Assembly (NCBI GenBank): GCA_022841525.1
Contig: JALHRI010000014.1
Coordinates: 1 to 40,538 of the forward strand
Reading direction: 5' to 3'
DNA from: Alphaproteobacteria bacterium
Lineage (GTDB): Bacteria > Pseudomonadota > Alphaproteobacteria > Rickettsiales > UBA3002
Length of the DNA: 40,538 nt
In this document: positions 19,401-30,174 of the stretch, one piece after another
Layout: every line of letters begins with the position of its first letter
Position numbering within the stretch: position 1 is the stretch's first letter
Notes under the pieces: model-generated
What the model was told of the DNA's origin: nothing
What the model saw: only the letters and a program-made list of their open reading frames with translations
The model's database searches: none
Translations under genes and position numbers: made by a program

Positions 19401-21875
19401 ATGTCCATGGTTTCTGCAGCATCCACTATCCTGGTTTCGGATGTGCCCGCATGGGCGCAGACACTCAGCCGTGCCCAGAAGCTCGCCGCGCGCACCCCAC
19501 CGCATCTGGCGAACGTACCGCGTTATCAATTGCGCTTAAGCCGCATGGCCGATCATGCGCTCAAGGCTGCCTTTAAGCCGCTGCGCCGCGACATCGCGGT
19601 GGTGGCGGTGGGTGGTTATGGGCGTGCATCGCGGTTACTCCATTCGGATATAGATATCGTGCTGCTATCGCACGACGAGCCGCCAGAGGCACTCCGTGCG
19701 ACGCTCAGCGTGCTGTGGGATGCGGGGCTGCGCATTGGTCATAGCGTGCACACGCCTCAAAGTGCCGCGCAGGCGATGCAGGATGACATCAGCATTTTTA
19801 CCAGCCTTCTCTCGGCGCGACTGATTACCGGCAGTCGCAGCCTCATGCGCCGCTTTGTCGCTGCGCGCGCGCAGGTGGTATCGCCGGCTGCCGCCATCCG
19901 CCAGATTGATCGGTTGCTGTTACACCGCGATGCGCGCCACCAGCGCGACGGCGAGATGCGTTTTTTGCTCGAGCCGCATTTGAAAAACAGCAAAGGCGCG
20001 CTGCGCGATATCGACACGCTGCGCTGGATTTTTCAGGTAGGTTTTGGTGAAGATGATCTCACGCGCCCGCACCGGCGCATCGGCTGGAACCAAAGCGCTG
20101 CCGAGCGTTTTAGGGAGGCGGAGCGCTTCATTCAAACCCTGCGCGCCTGTTTGCACTTCTTCTATGGCCGCAGCGAAGAACGGCTGAGTTTTGATGCGCA
20201 GCTACGCGTGGCGAGGCTGATGGGATATACCGGCGCGACCAACGAAGCGTGCGCCCAGCAACTGATGGCGGCGTATTACGCGCATACGCTCAGCATTGCT
20301 GAATGCACCCGCACGCTGTGCACCATGCTCGATGCGCACCATCTGCGCACGCCGCCCTTTAGCTTTGCTGACCCGCCACCGCTTGCTGAAGGATTTGCCT
20401 GGCAGACCGGGCGCATCGCACTGCATAGCAAAAGCCGAACGCCTGCCACTATATTGCCACTCTTTGCCACGGCGTGCCGCTTAAACCGCGATATTCATCC
20501 TGAAACGATGCAGTGGGTACAGCGCAGTGTACGTAAGCTGCGACATTATTTTGCCACCGCGCCTGAGGCGGCGTTTCCGCTACGCGATATCTTGCTTGCA
20601 CCGCAGCCGGAACAGGTGCTGCGCCGCTTGCAGGAGGCCGGTGTGCTGGGCTGCATCATTCCCGAGTTTGATCATGTGCGCGCGCAAATGCAGTATGATG
20701 GCTACCACACCTATACGGTGGATGCGCATATTCTGCTCGTTGTCGCCAATGTGCACGCGCTGGAGCAGGGGGATTTCGCTGCCGATGCGCCCATCACCAC
20801 CCGCGCCGCGCGCGATCTTGTCAATCGCCGCGCGCTGTATGTCGCGGCACTCTGTCATGATTTGGCCAAAGGAACGGGCGGTCATCATCAGGATAAGGGC
20901 GTGACGATTGCCATGCGCGTAGCCTTGCAATTAGGCCTGAGCGATGCGGAGCAAGAGCTTGCCGGATGGCTGGTCAAGCATCATCAACATCTCAGCGACA
21001 CCGCGTTCAAACGCGATCTGGAAGATCCGCGCACGATTGCCTCGCTGCTGGATATTGTGCAGTCGCCCGAGCGTTTGCGATTGCTGCTGGTGCTCACCGT
21101 GGCGGATATGCGCGCTGTGGGGCCTGCCATCTGGAACGGTTGGAAAGCCAGCGTCCTTCGACGCTTGTTTGAAAAAACCATTGCCGCCATGGGCGTCAAA
21201 CCGGTTACGGAAATGCTGCGCGCGACGCCGTTGCCGCAGGCGATGGATGCAGAAGAAATTCGCAACATTATCCATCATGGTGTGCGGGTGCGTTACGCAG
21301 TGAACGACGCGCAGTCGGTCACTGAGCTTGAAGTCATGATGCCCTATGATCGGGGCTTGATGTGCCGCTGCGCCGGACTCATTGCACGGATGGGTGCGAA
21401 TATCGCCTCTGCCCGCTGCGTGATGCTGGATGATCCGTTATGCTGTTTACTCTTCACGCTGCAAAACACGCGCGGTGAAGCGTTTAGCGAAATGGATAGA
21501 CTCGGCACGCTTGAGGCGGCGCTGCAAGATCCACCGCCAGCAGCACTGCTGGCGGAGCAAGTACGCGCACAGCGTTTTTTAGCGCCGCATCTGCCATCGC
21601 CTCCGGTGCCTTCCGCAATTTATGCCGATGCCCATTCCAGTCAGCAGGCCGCGATTATTGAGGTCAACGCTGCGGATCGCCCAGGCCTTCTCTACGATCT
21701 GCTCAGCGTGTTTGAAGCACAGAATCTGCAGGTTAGCGGGGCGTATATCGCCACTTACGGCACGCGGGTGGTAGATGTGTTTTACGTCAAAGACCGTTTC
21801 GGATTTGCGCTGCGTAATACGCAGGCGCTCGATGCACTTCAACAAGCGCTTCGTGCAGCGCTCGGGGAGGGATGA
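19401..21875 (+). CDS. glnD: [protein-PII] uridylyltransferase
   Basis: VAVGGYGRASRLLHSDIDIVLL; HD region HTYTVDAHILLVV...ALCHDLAKGTGGHH; C-terminal ACT-like AIIEVNAADRPGLLYDLLSVFEAQNLQVSGAYIATYGTRVVDVFYV. Confidence 0.93.
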   Translation: MSMVSAASTILVSDVPAWAQTLSRAQKLAARTPPHLANVPRYQLRLSRMADHALKAAFKPLRRDIAVVAVGGYGRASRLLHSDIDIVLLSHDEPPEALRATLSVLWDAGLRIGHSVHTPQSAAQAMQDDISIFTSLLSARLITGSRSLMRRFVAARAQVVSPAAAIRQIDRLLLHRDARHQRDGEMRFLLEPHLKNSKGALRDIDTLRWIFQVGFGEDDLTRPHRRIGWNQSAAERFREAERFIQTLRACLHFFYGRSEERLSFDAQLRVARLMGYTGATNEACAQQLMAAYYAHTLSIAECTRTLCTMLDAHHLRTPPFSFADPPPLAEGFAWQTGRIALHSKSRTPATILPLFATACRLNRDIHPETMQWVQRSVRKLRHYFATAPEAAFPLRDILLAPQPEQVLRRLQEAGVLGCIIPEFDHVRAQMQYDGYHTYTVDAHILLVVANVHALEQGDFAADAPITTRAARDLVNRRALYVAALCHDLAKGTGGHHQDKGVTIAMRVALQLGLSDAEQELAGWLVKHHQHLSDTAFKRDLEDPRTIASLLDIVQSPERLRLLLVLTVADMRAVGPAIWNGWKASVLRRLFEKTIAAMGVKPVTEMLRATPLPQAMDAEEIRNIIHHGVRVRYAVNDAQSVTELEVMMPYDRGLMCRCAGLIARMGANIASARCVMLDDPLCCLLFTLQNTRGEAFSEMDRLGTLEAALQDPPPAALLAEQVRAQRFLAPHLPSPPVPSAIYADAHSSQQAAIIEVNAADRPGLLYDLLSVFEAQNLQVSGAYIATYGTRVVDVFYVKDRFGFALRNTQALDALQQALRAALGEG

Positions 21876-23062
21876 ACATGCGCAGTATCCAGATTACTCC
21901 GCCAGCCTGGCTTAATCATGACGGACTTAAACGCGTGATGAAGACGCTTGAAGCCAGCGGCGCTGAGGTGCGTTTGGTGGGCGGTGTGGTGCGCGATATG
22001 ATCGCTGCAAACGCCAGTGAACCCATGCCTTCAGACATTGATATGGCCTGCAGTGCACTGCCGGAAGTCTCGATGAAACTGCTGACAGATGCGGGCTTTC
22101 ACGTGATTCCCACCGGCATTGATTTTGGAACCATTACGGTGGTGATCAGCGAAGATTTGCGGCTGGAAATCACCACCCTGCGCCGCGATACTTCTTGCGA
22201 TGGCAGGCATGCCCGCGTCGCTTACGGCAGTGATTTTGCTGAGGATGCACAGCGCCGCGATTTTACGATGAACGCATTATATTTGCTTCTGGATGGCACC
22301 ATCGACGACTATGTCGGCGGGTTGGAAGATGCTAGGCATAAGCGCGTGCGTTTTATCGGCGATGCGCATGCACGCATCCAGGAAGATGCTCTGCGCATAC
22401 TGCGTTTTTATCGCTTTCACGCGCAGCTGCAAAGCGCGCAGATCGAAGGTGAAGGCCACGCCGCCTGCCGCGATCATGCCCAGCTGCTGGCGCCTATTTC
22501 CGGCGAACGTATTCAGCAGGAAATGAAAAAACTACTGGCATCCCCCGCGCCGTCACGCGTGCTGATTGCGATGCAACAGGCGGGACTGCTTGCCATGCTG
22601 CAGCTTCGTGACTTGCCTGATATGCGGGATTTCGATGCGCTCTCACGCTGCTGGCGCACGCGCCTGTCGTGCTTGCTTACCGACGCGGCAGATGTGGCAA
22701 GCCTAAGCCAGCGCTGGAAATTAAGCCGCGCAGATAGCAGCTGGCTAACGCAGGTGGTAAGCGCGCCGCTCATCGATGCAGAGGCAGAGGATGCGGCGCA
22801 TGCGCGCCGTGCTTACTGGCTGGGTGATCATTATGTAGCCGTTGCACAGCGCAGCGCGTTTTATCATCACGCAGGCGAGATTACGCAGCGTGCTAATCGG
22901 ATAGCGAAGCGAGCAAGGCCGCAGTTTCCGGTACGCTCTGCGATGCTGCAACAGGTGGGTTATCAGGGAAAAGCCTTAGGCGAAGCGCTAAAAACGCTTG
23001 AGCATGCCTGGGTTGAAAGTGATTTTTCACTGGAGCCAGAGGCGTTAATCCAGAGGTTGTGA
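21872..23062 (+). CDS. CCA tRNA nucleotidyltransferase / poly(A) polymerase family
   Basis: VRLVGGVVRDMI...SDIDMACSALPE...TLRRDTSCDGRHARVAYGSDFAEDAQRRDFTMNALYL...EDALRILRFYRFHAQL. Confidence 0.92.
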   Translation: MNMRSIQITPPAWLNHDGLKRVMKTLEASGAEVRLVGGVVRDMIAANASEPMPSDIDMACSALPEVSMKLLTDAGFHVIPTGIDFGTITVVISEDLRLEITTLRRDTSCDGRHARVAYGSDFAEDAQRRDFTMNALYLLLDGTIDDYVGGLEDARHKRVRFIGDAHARIQEDALRILRFYRFHAQLQSAQIEGEGHAACRDHAQLLAPISGERIQQEMKKLLASPAPSRVLIAMQQAGLLAMLQLRDLPDMRDFDALSRCWRTRLSCLLTDAADVASLSQRWKLSRADSSWLTQVVSAPLIDAEAEDAAHARRAYWLGDHYVAVAQRSAFYHHAGEITQRANRIAKRARPQFPVRSAMLQQVGYQGKALGEALKTLEHAWVESDFSLEPEALIQRL

Positions 23063-23097
23063 TGACCGCGGCAGCAACCGCGGTAGCAACTGAGGGT

Positions 23098-23859
<762 letters not shown>

Positions 23860-23977
23860 AGCAGACTCCTGTTTCGTTCATGATGACGCTTATGACTTGC
23901 GCGTCAACGGCTTTTGCGCCATGAGCATAGTCTTACCGCTAAATTGTTAATCAATGGTGAATTTCTAACCCATTTTT

Positions 23978-24538
23978 ATGGCACTAACCCAAAAAACCGC
24001 TGTGAAACCACCCAAAGGTGCCGGATTGTTAGAAATCATTCCGCTGATAGGGTTTTTTACCGCCTATCAACTGTATGGCCTGATGATCGCCACTGCCGTG
24101 CTGATGGTACTGTCGCTGATCGCGCTGAGCATCGCCTATTTTCGCCTGCGCTATGTGTCGATGCCGCTCATGGTGGGTACCGCGCTGATTGTGGTATTTG
24201 GCGGGCTATCGCTGCTACTTCAGGATGAAACATTCATCAAACTTCGCCCCACACTCGTCAATACGCTACTGGGTAGTACGCTGCTGATTGGTGCCTACCG
24301 CTTCAACCGCGGCCTACTTTCTTCCATGTTCCACATGGCCTTTGAACTAACGCCAAAGCAGTGGCGCACCCTTTCGGTGCATTATGGCTGGTTTTTTTTA
24401 ACGCTGGCGCTGCTTAATGAAATTGTCTGGCGCACGCAGCCGACGGAGCTTTGGGTGAATTACAAAGTATTCGGCGTCATGGCGATCACCTTTGTGTTTA
24501 CCATCAGCCAGGTTTGGAAATTCATGAAGCGTGGGTGA
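23978..24538 (+). CDS. septation protein A / YciB (IspZ) family
   Basis: EIIPLIGFFTAYQLYGLMIATAVLM...LQDETFIKLRPTLVNTLLGSTLLIGAYRFNRGLLSSMF...RTLSVHYGWFFLTLALLNEIVWRTQPTELWVNYKVFG. Confidence 0.93.
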   Translation: MALTQKTAVKPPKGAGLLEIIPLIGFFTAYQLYGLMIATAVLMVLSLIALSIAYFRLRYVSMPLMVGTALIVVFGGLSLLLQDETFIKLRPTLVNTLLGSTLLIGAYRFNRGLLSSMFHMAFELTPKQWRTLSVHYGWFFLTLALLNEIVWRTQPTELWVNYKVFGVMAITFVFTISQVWKFMKRG

Positions 24539-24551
24539 CAAGCGAGAGTCG

Positions 24552-24662
24552 CCGTCACTGCGAGAAGGCAACGCCTTCGAAGCAGTCCACCGACAAAACG
24601 AAAGGTGTGAAGGCGTGGATACCCCACTGGATTGCTTCGACCTAAAGGCCTCGCAATGACGG
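24552..24662. repeat. inverted-repeat element (GTCAyTGCGAG...GAAGCArTCCA arms)
   Basis: Left ccGTCACTGCGAGaaggcaacgccttcGAAGCAGTCCA; right arm reverse complement ccGTCATTGCGAGgcctttaggtcGAAGCAATCCA. Lies between convergent genes. Confidence 0.9.
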
Positions 24663-24676
24663 AGTATTTGATGCCA

Positions 24677-25406
24677 TCATTTCTCAATCCGCGCGCGGAA
24701 GCTGAGGATGCAGGCCTGCGTTTGATTCGTCGCGTTATATCGTGCGGTTGCAGGATCGTTGGAGGTGGTGCACAGCGTGTAGATGCCTGCATTGCCTGGT
24801 GCTCGGATCGCGCCGCTGCCTGGATTGCCGTCATCGAACTTGTTATCAATCTCGAACGCTTCGGCAGGCGTGATGATCGGAACCGCAACGCCAACCGATG
24901 GCACGTTGGCACGAAAGAGAATAATGGCTGGATCTGCAAAGGTGCCTCCGAGTATTTCACTACTTTGCAGGGCGCTAATAATAAACCCGCCATTGGTGAT
25001 GCGTGAAGCAGGCAGATTCACGCCTGCTGTAACGATACCGGCTGTCTGGCCGGTGCCGCTGTAGCTTACATCCACCATATCTGCCAGCGAGAGATGCTGC
25101 CACGCGCGAGAAGGCTCGTCCACGACCGGATCGTTAATCGCGCCATCATCATTGCCATCTTCTGTCACCGCACCCCATTGCGCCACGGCACCAGCAAAAT
25201 CGCCTGGCAGCGCATCAAAGGAGCTGTCGTAAAAGGTCTGCATCGCTTGTTGGTAGGTCTGGAAATCTTTGCCGACAGATTGCAGCTCGGCGCTTTTAAT
25301 CATCGAGCTGCCCACCAATATGCCGCCGGTAATCAGCCCGACAATGACTAAGACAATCGCCAGTTCAACCAGTGAATAACCGCGCGCGCGCTGTCGTGAA
25401 AATAGC
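24677..25406 (-). CDS. type IV pilin-like (prepilin N-terminal motif) protein
   Basis: SRQRARG^YSLVELAIVLVIVGLITGGILVGSSMI with Glu5, then a globular domain. Alternative start at 25429. Confidence 0.85.
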
Positions 25407-25501
25407 ATAAAAAAACTCCATGGTTGCATTCGTTTCTATCAGTTTTATGCGCCCATAGCAATCTGGCTGACAAAACCCGTCGCCGCTGCTAGCACTCGCC
25501 C

Positions 25502-26416
25502 ATGCGTGATGATGGCTTGATCTACGGTCTGGTACCTGCACTGCTTCGTATCGACGTCGCGGGTGCATGTCAGTGCTCGCCTTTATTTCCGGGCGCAGCG
25601 CTGCTGGAAGACATGATGGAAGCAAGCGCTCAGCGCATCCTGATGCATGCGCCTGCGGGCACCGCTGAGCGCCGCTTCGCACTCGCGCACGCGCTGCGCG
25701 TACTCAAGATGGAAGGGACACTCACCGTGTTTGCGCGCGGCGATAAAGGGGGTGGCCGTATCGCCAAAGAACTGCGCAGTTTCCATCTGAACATGCAGGA
25801 AGAAGCCCGCGCCCATCACCGCATCTGCACGGCCACGAAAACTTCGGATACATGTACAGAAGCGCTGGCGCATGCCTTGAAGGAAGGGGCTCTGCAGTGC
25901 AGCTACGCGCACGGACTCTACAGCCAACCGGGCATTTTCAGCTATGACCGCATCGATGCCGGTAGCGCGCTGCTGATCGAACATCTCTCCGCACTGCATG
26001 GCAAGGTGGCGGATCTTGGTTGCGGCTACGGCGTACTGAGCAAGCATCTTTTGCAAAGTAGCATGGTCACCGCGCTGGAGGGTTACGATATCGACGCGCG
26101 CGCGGTGAACGCGTCGCGCATGAATGTGACCGATGATCGCGCGAAGTTTTTCTGGGTCAATTTGCTGACGCTGCAAGCAACGGGAGATTACGATGCGGTG
26201 GTCATGAATCCGCCGTTTCATGATGGTGGCGTGGAAGACAAATCCCTCGGTCAGCGTTTTATTGAGCAGGCATCTGCGATGCTGCGCACAGGCGGCGAGT
26301 GTTGGATGGTCGCCAATACCCACTTGCCCTACGAGGCGGTGCTGAGCCAACATTTTACTCACGCGAGTGTGATGGCACAGGCACACGGATTCAAACTCAT
26401 CAAGGCGGTGAAATGA
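25502..26416 (+). CDS. class I SAM methyltransferase, RsmC/RlmG-like
   Basis: VADLGCGYGVLSKHLL...YDAVVMNPPFHDGGVEDKSLGQRFIEQASAMLRTGGECWMVANTHLPYE. Confidence 0.85.
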   Translation: MRDDGLIYGLVPALLRIDVAGACQCSPLFPGAALLEDMMEASAQRILMHAPAGTAERRFALAHALRVLKMEGTLTVFARGDKGGGRIAKELRSFHLNMQEEARAHHRICTATKTSDTCTEALAHALKEGALQCSYAHGLYSQPGIFSYDRIDAGSALLIEHLSALHGKVADLGCGYGVLSKHLLQSSMVTALEGYDIDARAVNASRMNVTDDRAKFFWVNLLTLQATGDYDAVVMNPPFHDGGVEDKSLGQRFIEQASAMLRTGGECWMVANTHLPYEAVLSQHFTHASVMAQAHGFKLIKAVK

Positions 26417-27147
26417 GCGCTGCTCCTCAGATACGTCTGGATAAACTGCTTAGCAATTTGGGCTATGGTTCGCGGCGCGAGATTGCAATGCTGGCCGCGC
26501 GCGGCGAGATCACGCTGGATGGAAAAGACCTGCGCGATGCATCACAAAAAATCGCACTGACGGAAGATATTCCCTCGCGCCTGTACGTACAGCGTGAAGC
26601 GCTGGATCCGCTGCCGGGGCTCGTGATTATGCTGCACAAACCACTTGGCATGACGTGCTCGCACAAAGAAGCAGGCCCACTGGTGTATGAAGTGCTGCCG
26701 CCGCGTTTTCGCGCCCGCGAACCGCAAATTTCCACCGTTGGCAGACTGGATAAAGACACTAGCGGCCTGCTGCTGATGACCGATGACGGTGCGCTGCTTC
26801 ACCGCATCATCTCGCCCAAACGCCACATCAAAAAGCGCTACGAAGTCACTCTCGCGCGGCCGGTTGATGCTGATGTAGCAGGTCTATTTGCCAGCGGTGA
26901 GCTGATGCTTGAGGGGGAGGATACGCCCTGTCTGCCCGCGCACTTACACATCTATTCTGAAACGCGCGTCGCGCTCACCATCACCGAGGGCAGATACCAT
27001 CAGGTGCGCCGCATGTTTGCCGCTACCGGTAATCATGTCACGGCGCTGCACCGCAGCCAGATTGGCGCGCTCACCTTGCCGGAAACGTTGCCAAGCGGCG
27101 CCTGGCGTATTTTGCAAGCCGATGAAATCAAAAGCATTTTTTTGTAA
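26413..27147 (+). CDS. RsuA/RluB/RluE-family rRNA pseudouridine synthase
   Basis: S4 domain RLDKLLSNLGYGSRREIAMLAARGEITLDG; HKPLGMTCS; VGRLDKDTSGLLLMTDDGALLHRIISPKRHIKKRYEV; EGRYHQVRRMF. ATGA overlap. Confidence 0.93.
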   Translation: MSAAPQIRLDKLLSNLGYGSRREIAMLAARGEITLDGKDLRDASQKIALTEDIPSRLYVQREALDPLPGLVIMLHKPLGMTCSHKEAGPLVYEVLPPRFRAREPQISTVGRLDKDTSGLLLMTDDGALLHRIISPKRHIKKRYEVTLARPVDADVAGLFASGELMLEGEDTPCLPAHLHIYSETRVALTITEGRYHQVRRMFAATGNHVTALHRSQIGALTLPETLPSGAWRILQADEIKSIFL

Positions 27148-27215
27148 GCGCGCGGAAATTGCGTCCGTGCATCTTCATGAAATCGTCATAAAACTGGTGG
27201 TGATCTCTGCCTATA

Positions 27216-28244
27216 ATGGCGAGAATGGAAAAATCTGACCAGTCCGCAAACGCACCGGCGTCCAAACATTTCGTCACCAAAGGTGAGGAGGCGTTTGATA
27301 AGCTGGTGTATGATCACATTGGATACAAGCTCAATGTTGCCTCAAGCATTGGCATGGTCTACGCCGCCGAGCGCACCGGCTGGGGACGAAAAGTACTGCA
27401 GACCTGTGCCGACTGGATCGCAAAGCAGGGCAAGTTCAACGCGAAGTCTGTGCATTATTTTCTGACCAAAACCATGTTCCTCACCGGCGGCTTTCTGGTG
27501 ATGGCACCGATGAAATGGTATGAGGATAAAAAAGCGGAGTGGGTGCACAAAAAGAATCAGGAAATTTATGGCCCAGCAGCAGATGATCCTGAAATAGTAA
27601 CGTCAGAAAAAGAGTTGGCGCACGCCCCCAAGCAAGGCTGGGCGTCGCTCTTTAGTGCACGCGCCATTGCACTGGCAGGATTTTATACGCTGATGGGTAT
27701 TTTCTGGGACAATAAAAGCCGCATTTCGCGCTGGACGAATCAGGCGTTTAAGGGGATGGACAAAAAAGCCCTCGACGGATGGGAAGAAAAAAATCTCAGC
27801 GAATTTGCTAAAACTGCCAGTAAAGGATTCTACATCGACCGCGCAGTCGTCGCTGCGTCGCGCTTTCTGGGCAAAGGCTGGAGCAAGATCACCGGCAATA
27901 CGGCAGCGGTGGCCAAAACCGAGGAGATGATCACCACATTCCCCGGCATGATGAAGCAGGGGGACATTACCAATGCCGCGCGCGATACCACTGCCAGCTC
28001 GCTTGCCTACTACACCATCAGCGAACTGATCACCTCAAAATTCGTCGCCGTGTGGGTGTACATCTTAAGTCGTATTACCGCACCGTTTTTTGATGCAAAG
28101 CCCAAGCCAGATGCGCCCGTCGCAGCGTTTGCGCCGAAGGAGGAGGGTGCCCGTAACGAACATCCGCCCCGCACCCAGACAGTGGTACAGGCGCCGCAGC
28201 ACGAGGGCAAACTGAAAGAGCCTGTGCTACAGCACGCGGTCTAA
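27216..28244 (+). CDS. hypothetical protein with possible membrane segments, no recognised family
   Basis: 342 aa ORF with an upstream gap and no competing ORF; stretches ARAIALAGFYTLMGIFW and KFVAVWVYILSRITAPFF. Confidence 0.7.
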   Translation: MARMEKSDQSANAPASKHFVTKGEEAFDKLVYDHIGYKLNVASSIGMVYAAERTGWGRKVLQTCADWIAKQGKFNAKSVHYFLTKTMFLTGGFLVMAPMKWYEDKKAEWVHKKNQEIYGPAADDPEIVTSEKELAHAPKQGWASLFSARAIALAGFYTLMGIFWDNKSRISRWTNQAFKGMDKKALDGWEEKNLSEFAKTASKGFYIDRAVVAASRFLGKGWSKITGNTAAVAKTEEMITTFPGMMKQGDITNAARDTTASSLAYYTISELITSKFVAVWVYILSRITAPFFDAKPKPDAPVAAFAPKEEGARNEHPPRTQTVVQAPQHEGKLKEPVLQHAV

Positions 28245-28332
28245 TGCAAGCGGTCGCAAACGTCGATGTATGATGTGAGCGCCTGCATAATTGCTTGGCA
28301 TGCGGGCGCAGCATCGGCTACATGCGCACTCT

Positions 28333-30174
28333 ATGAACGCACGCGTGATGATTTCGCTGGAAGAGATGGTCGTGAATTTCGGTGGCAAGCCGTTATTCGA
28401 CGGCCTCACGATGCATATCACGGCGGGCGATAAAATCTGTCTGGTGGGTAAAAACGGCGCGGGGAAAACCACGCTGATGCGGCTGATCACCGGCGAGCTG
28501 GAGGCCGATGGCGGCAAGCGCTTTGCCTTAAACGGCATCACCATTGGCTATCTGGCGCAAAACGTGCCCCATGCGCCAGGCACACGCGTGCATGATTTTG
28601 TGATGTCAGGCCTCGCCAAGGAAAACCAAAGCGAAGACAAACATTACCTCGCCGATCAGGTGATTGTGCCGATGCAGCTTCGTCCGGATGCGAGTATGGA
28701 TACATTATCGGGCGGCCAGCTCCGCCGTGCCGCGCTGGCGCGTGCGCTGGTGGCAGGGCCCGATGTGCTCCTGCTCGATGAGCCGACCAATCATCTGGAT
28801 CTGGCGGCGATTGAATGGCTGGAGCAGTTTTTGGCCAGCTACCGCGGCGCATGTATGGTCATCAGCCATGACCGCACCTTCTTAGCCAATATCTCACGCA
28901 AAGTCTTCTGGCTCGATCAGGGCATGATTCGTGTGTGCCCGACAGGCTATAGCGGCTTTGAAGACTGGGCAGAAATCATCATCGAGCAGGAAGCGCGAAC
29001 GCTGCACAACATGCAAAAAAAACTCGAGCAGGAAGAGGCGTGGACGCAAGGTGGCATCAGCGCGCGGCGCAAACGCAACCAGCGGCGCATGAGTGAACTG
29101 CGCCGTCTGCGTGAACATTTGAAAAGCTCAAAAGCCGCCTACGCCAACCGCCTGAAAGCCGTCGAGGTCGATGCGCTGGCACCGGTACAAGCTTCCAAAA
29201 TCATTGTCGAGTTTAAGGCGGTGAGTAAATCCTTCACCCGAGATGGGCACGCCACGCGCATCCTGAATGATTTTCATCTACGCATGATGCGCGGCGATAA
29301 GCTGGGCATTTTGGGAAAAAACGGCTCCGGTAAATCCACGTTTCTAAAACTGTTAGTCGGCGAGCTGGAGCCCGATAGTGGCTACGTTAAGCGCGGCAAG
29401 TCGATTGATATTGCCTATTTCGATCAGAACCGCTCGCTGCTCAATCCAAAAAAATCGCTGTGGGATACGCTGTGCCCCGAAGGCGGCGACTACGTCTTCA
29501 TCGGCAATGATGAAAACCGTCCGCGCCATGTCTGTGCGTATCTGAAGCAGTTTTTGTTTGATCCGAAAATGGCGCGTGATCTGGTGGGCACCTTATCGGG
29601 CGGTCAGCAAAACCGCCTGATGCTTGCCAAAATTCTGTTGATGCCGTGCAATGTTCTCATCTTGGATGAGCCCACCAACGACCTCGACATGGACACGCTC
29701 GATATGCTCACCGACATGCTGGCCGATTACGAAGGCACGCTGATTGTGGTGAGCCATGACCGCGATTTTCTCGATCGCACCGTGACGGAAGTGATCGCCT
29801 TTGAAGGCGACGGCGTGGTGGAGCATGTGGTGGGCGGTTACAGCGATTACATCGAAAGCAAGCGCCCGCAGAAAGCCCTCAAAGTTCGCGCAGAAAAACC
29901 AGAATCCGCGCCGGTGCCAAAGGTCAAAGCGGTGGTGGCACTTTCCGGCAAAGAACGCCACGAGCTTGAAAAACTCCCCGCTAAAATTAGCGCGCTGGAA
30001 GCAGAAATAGCAGCACTTTCCAGCACGCTGGCCGATACGGCACTGTACACTTCGCAGCCGGAAGTGTTTGACAAAACCTCGCGCCGCTTGGGCAAGGCGT
30101 CGGAAGAACTCAGCGCGGCCGAGCTGCGCTGGCTGGAGTTGGAAGAAAAACGCGAGCGCTTAAGCGCGTCGTAG
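28333..30174 (+). CDS. ABC-F family ATP-binding protein (Uup-like)
   Basis: Two ABC domains: LVGKNGAGKTTLMRL/LSGGQLRRAALARAL/LLLDEPTNHLDL and LGILGKNGSGKSTFLKLL/LSGGQQNRLMLAKILL/LILDEPTNDLDM, with a C-terminal coiled coil. Confidence 0.93.
   Translation: MNARVMISLEEMVVNFGGKPLFDGLTMHITAGDKICLVGKNGAGKTTLMRLITGELEADGGKRFALNGITIGYLAQNVPHAPGTRVHDFVMSGLAKENQSEDKHYLADQVIVPMQLRPDASMDTLSGGQLRRAALARALVAGPDVLLLDEPTNHLDLAAIEWLEQFLASYRGACMVISHDRTFLANISRKVFWLDQGMIRVCPTGYSGFEDWAEIIIEQEARTLHNMQKKLEQEEAWTQGGISARRKRNQRRMSELRRLREHLKSSKAAYANRLKAVEVDALAPVQASKIIVEFKAVSKSFTRDGHATRILNDFHLRMMRGDKLGILGKNGSGKSTFLKLLVGELEPDSGYVKRGKSIDIAYFDQNRSLLNPKKSLWDTLCPEGGDYVFIGNDENRPRHVCAYLKQFLFDPKMARDLVGTLSGGQQNRLMLAKILLMPCNVLILDEPTNDLDMDTLDMLTDMLADYEGTLIVVSHDRDFLDRTVTEVIAFEGDGVVEHVVGGYSDYIESKRPQKALKVRAEKPESAPVPKVKAVVALSGKERHELEKLPAKISALEAEIAALSSTLADTALYTSQPEVFDKTSRRLGKASEELSAAELRWLELEEKRERLSAS

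Noticed and set aside
25583-26386. 267-aa minus-strand ORF opposite the RsmC-like methyltransferase
   Set aside because: Antisense to a gene with clear methyltransferase motifs; composition looks non-coding.
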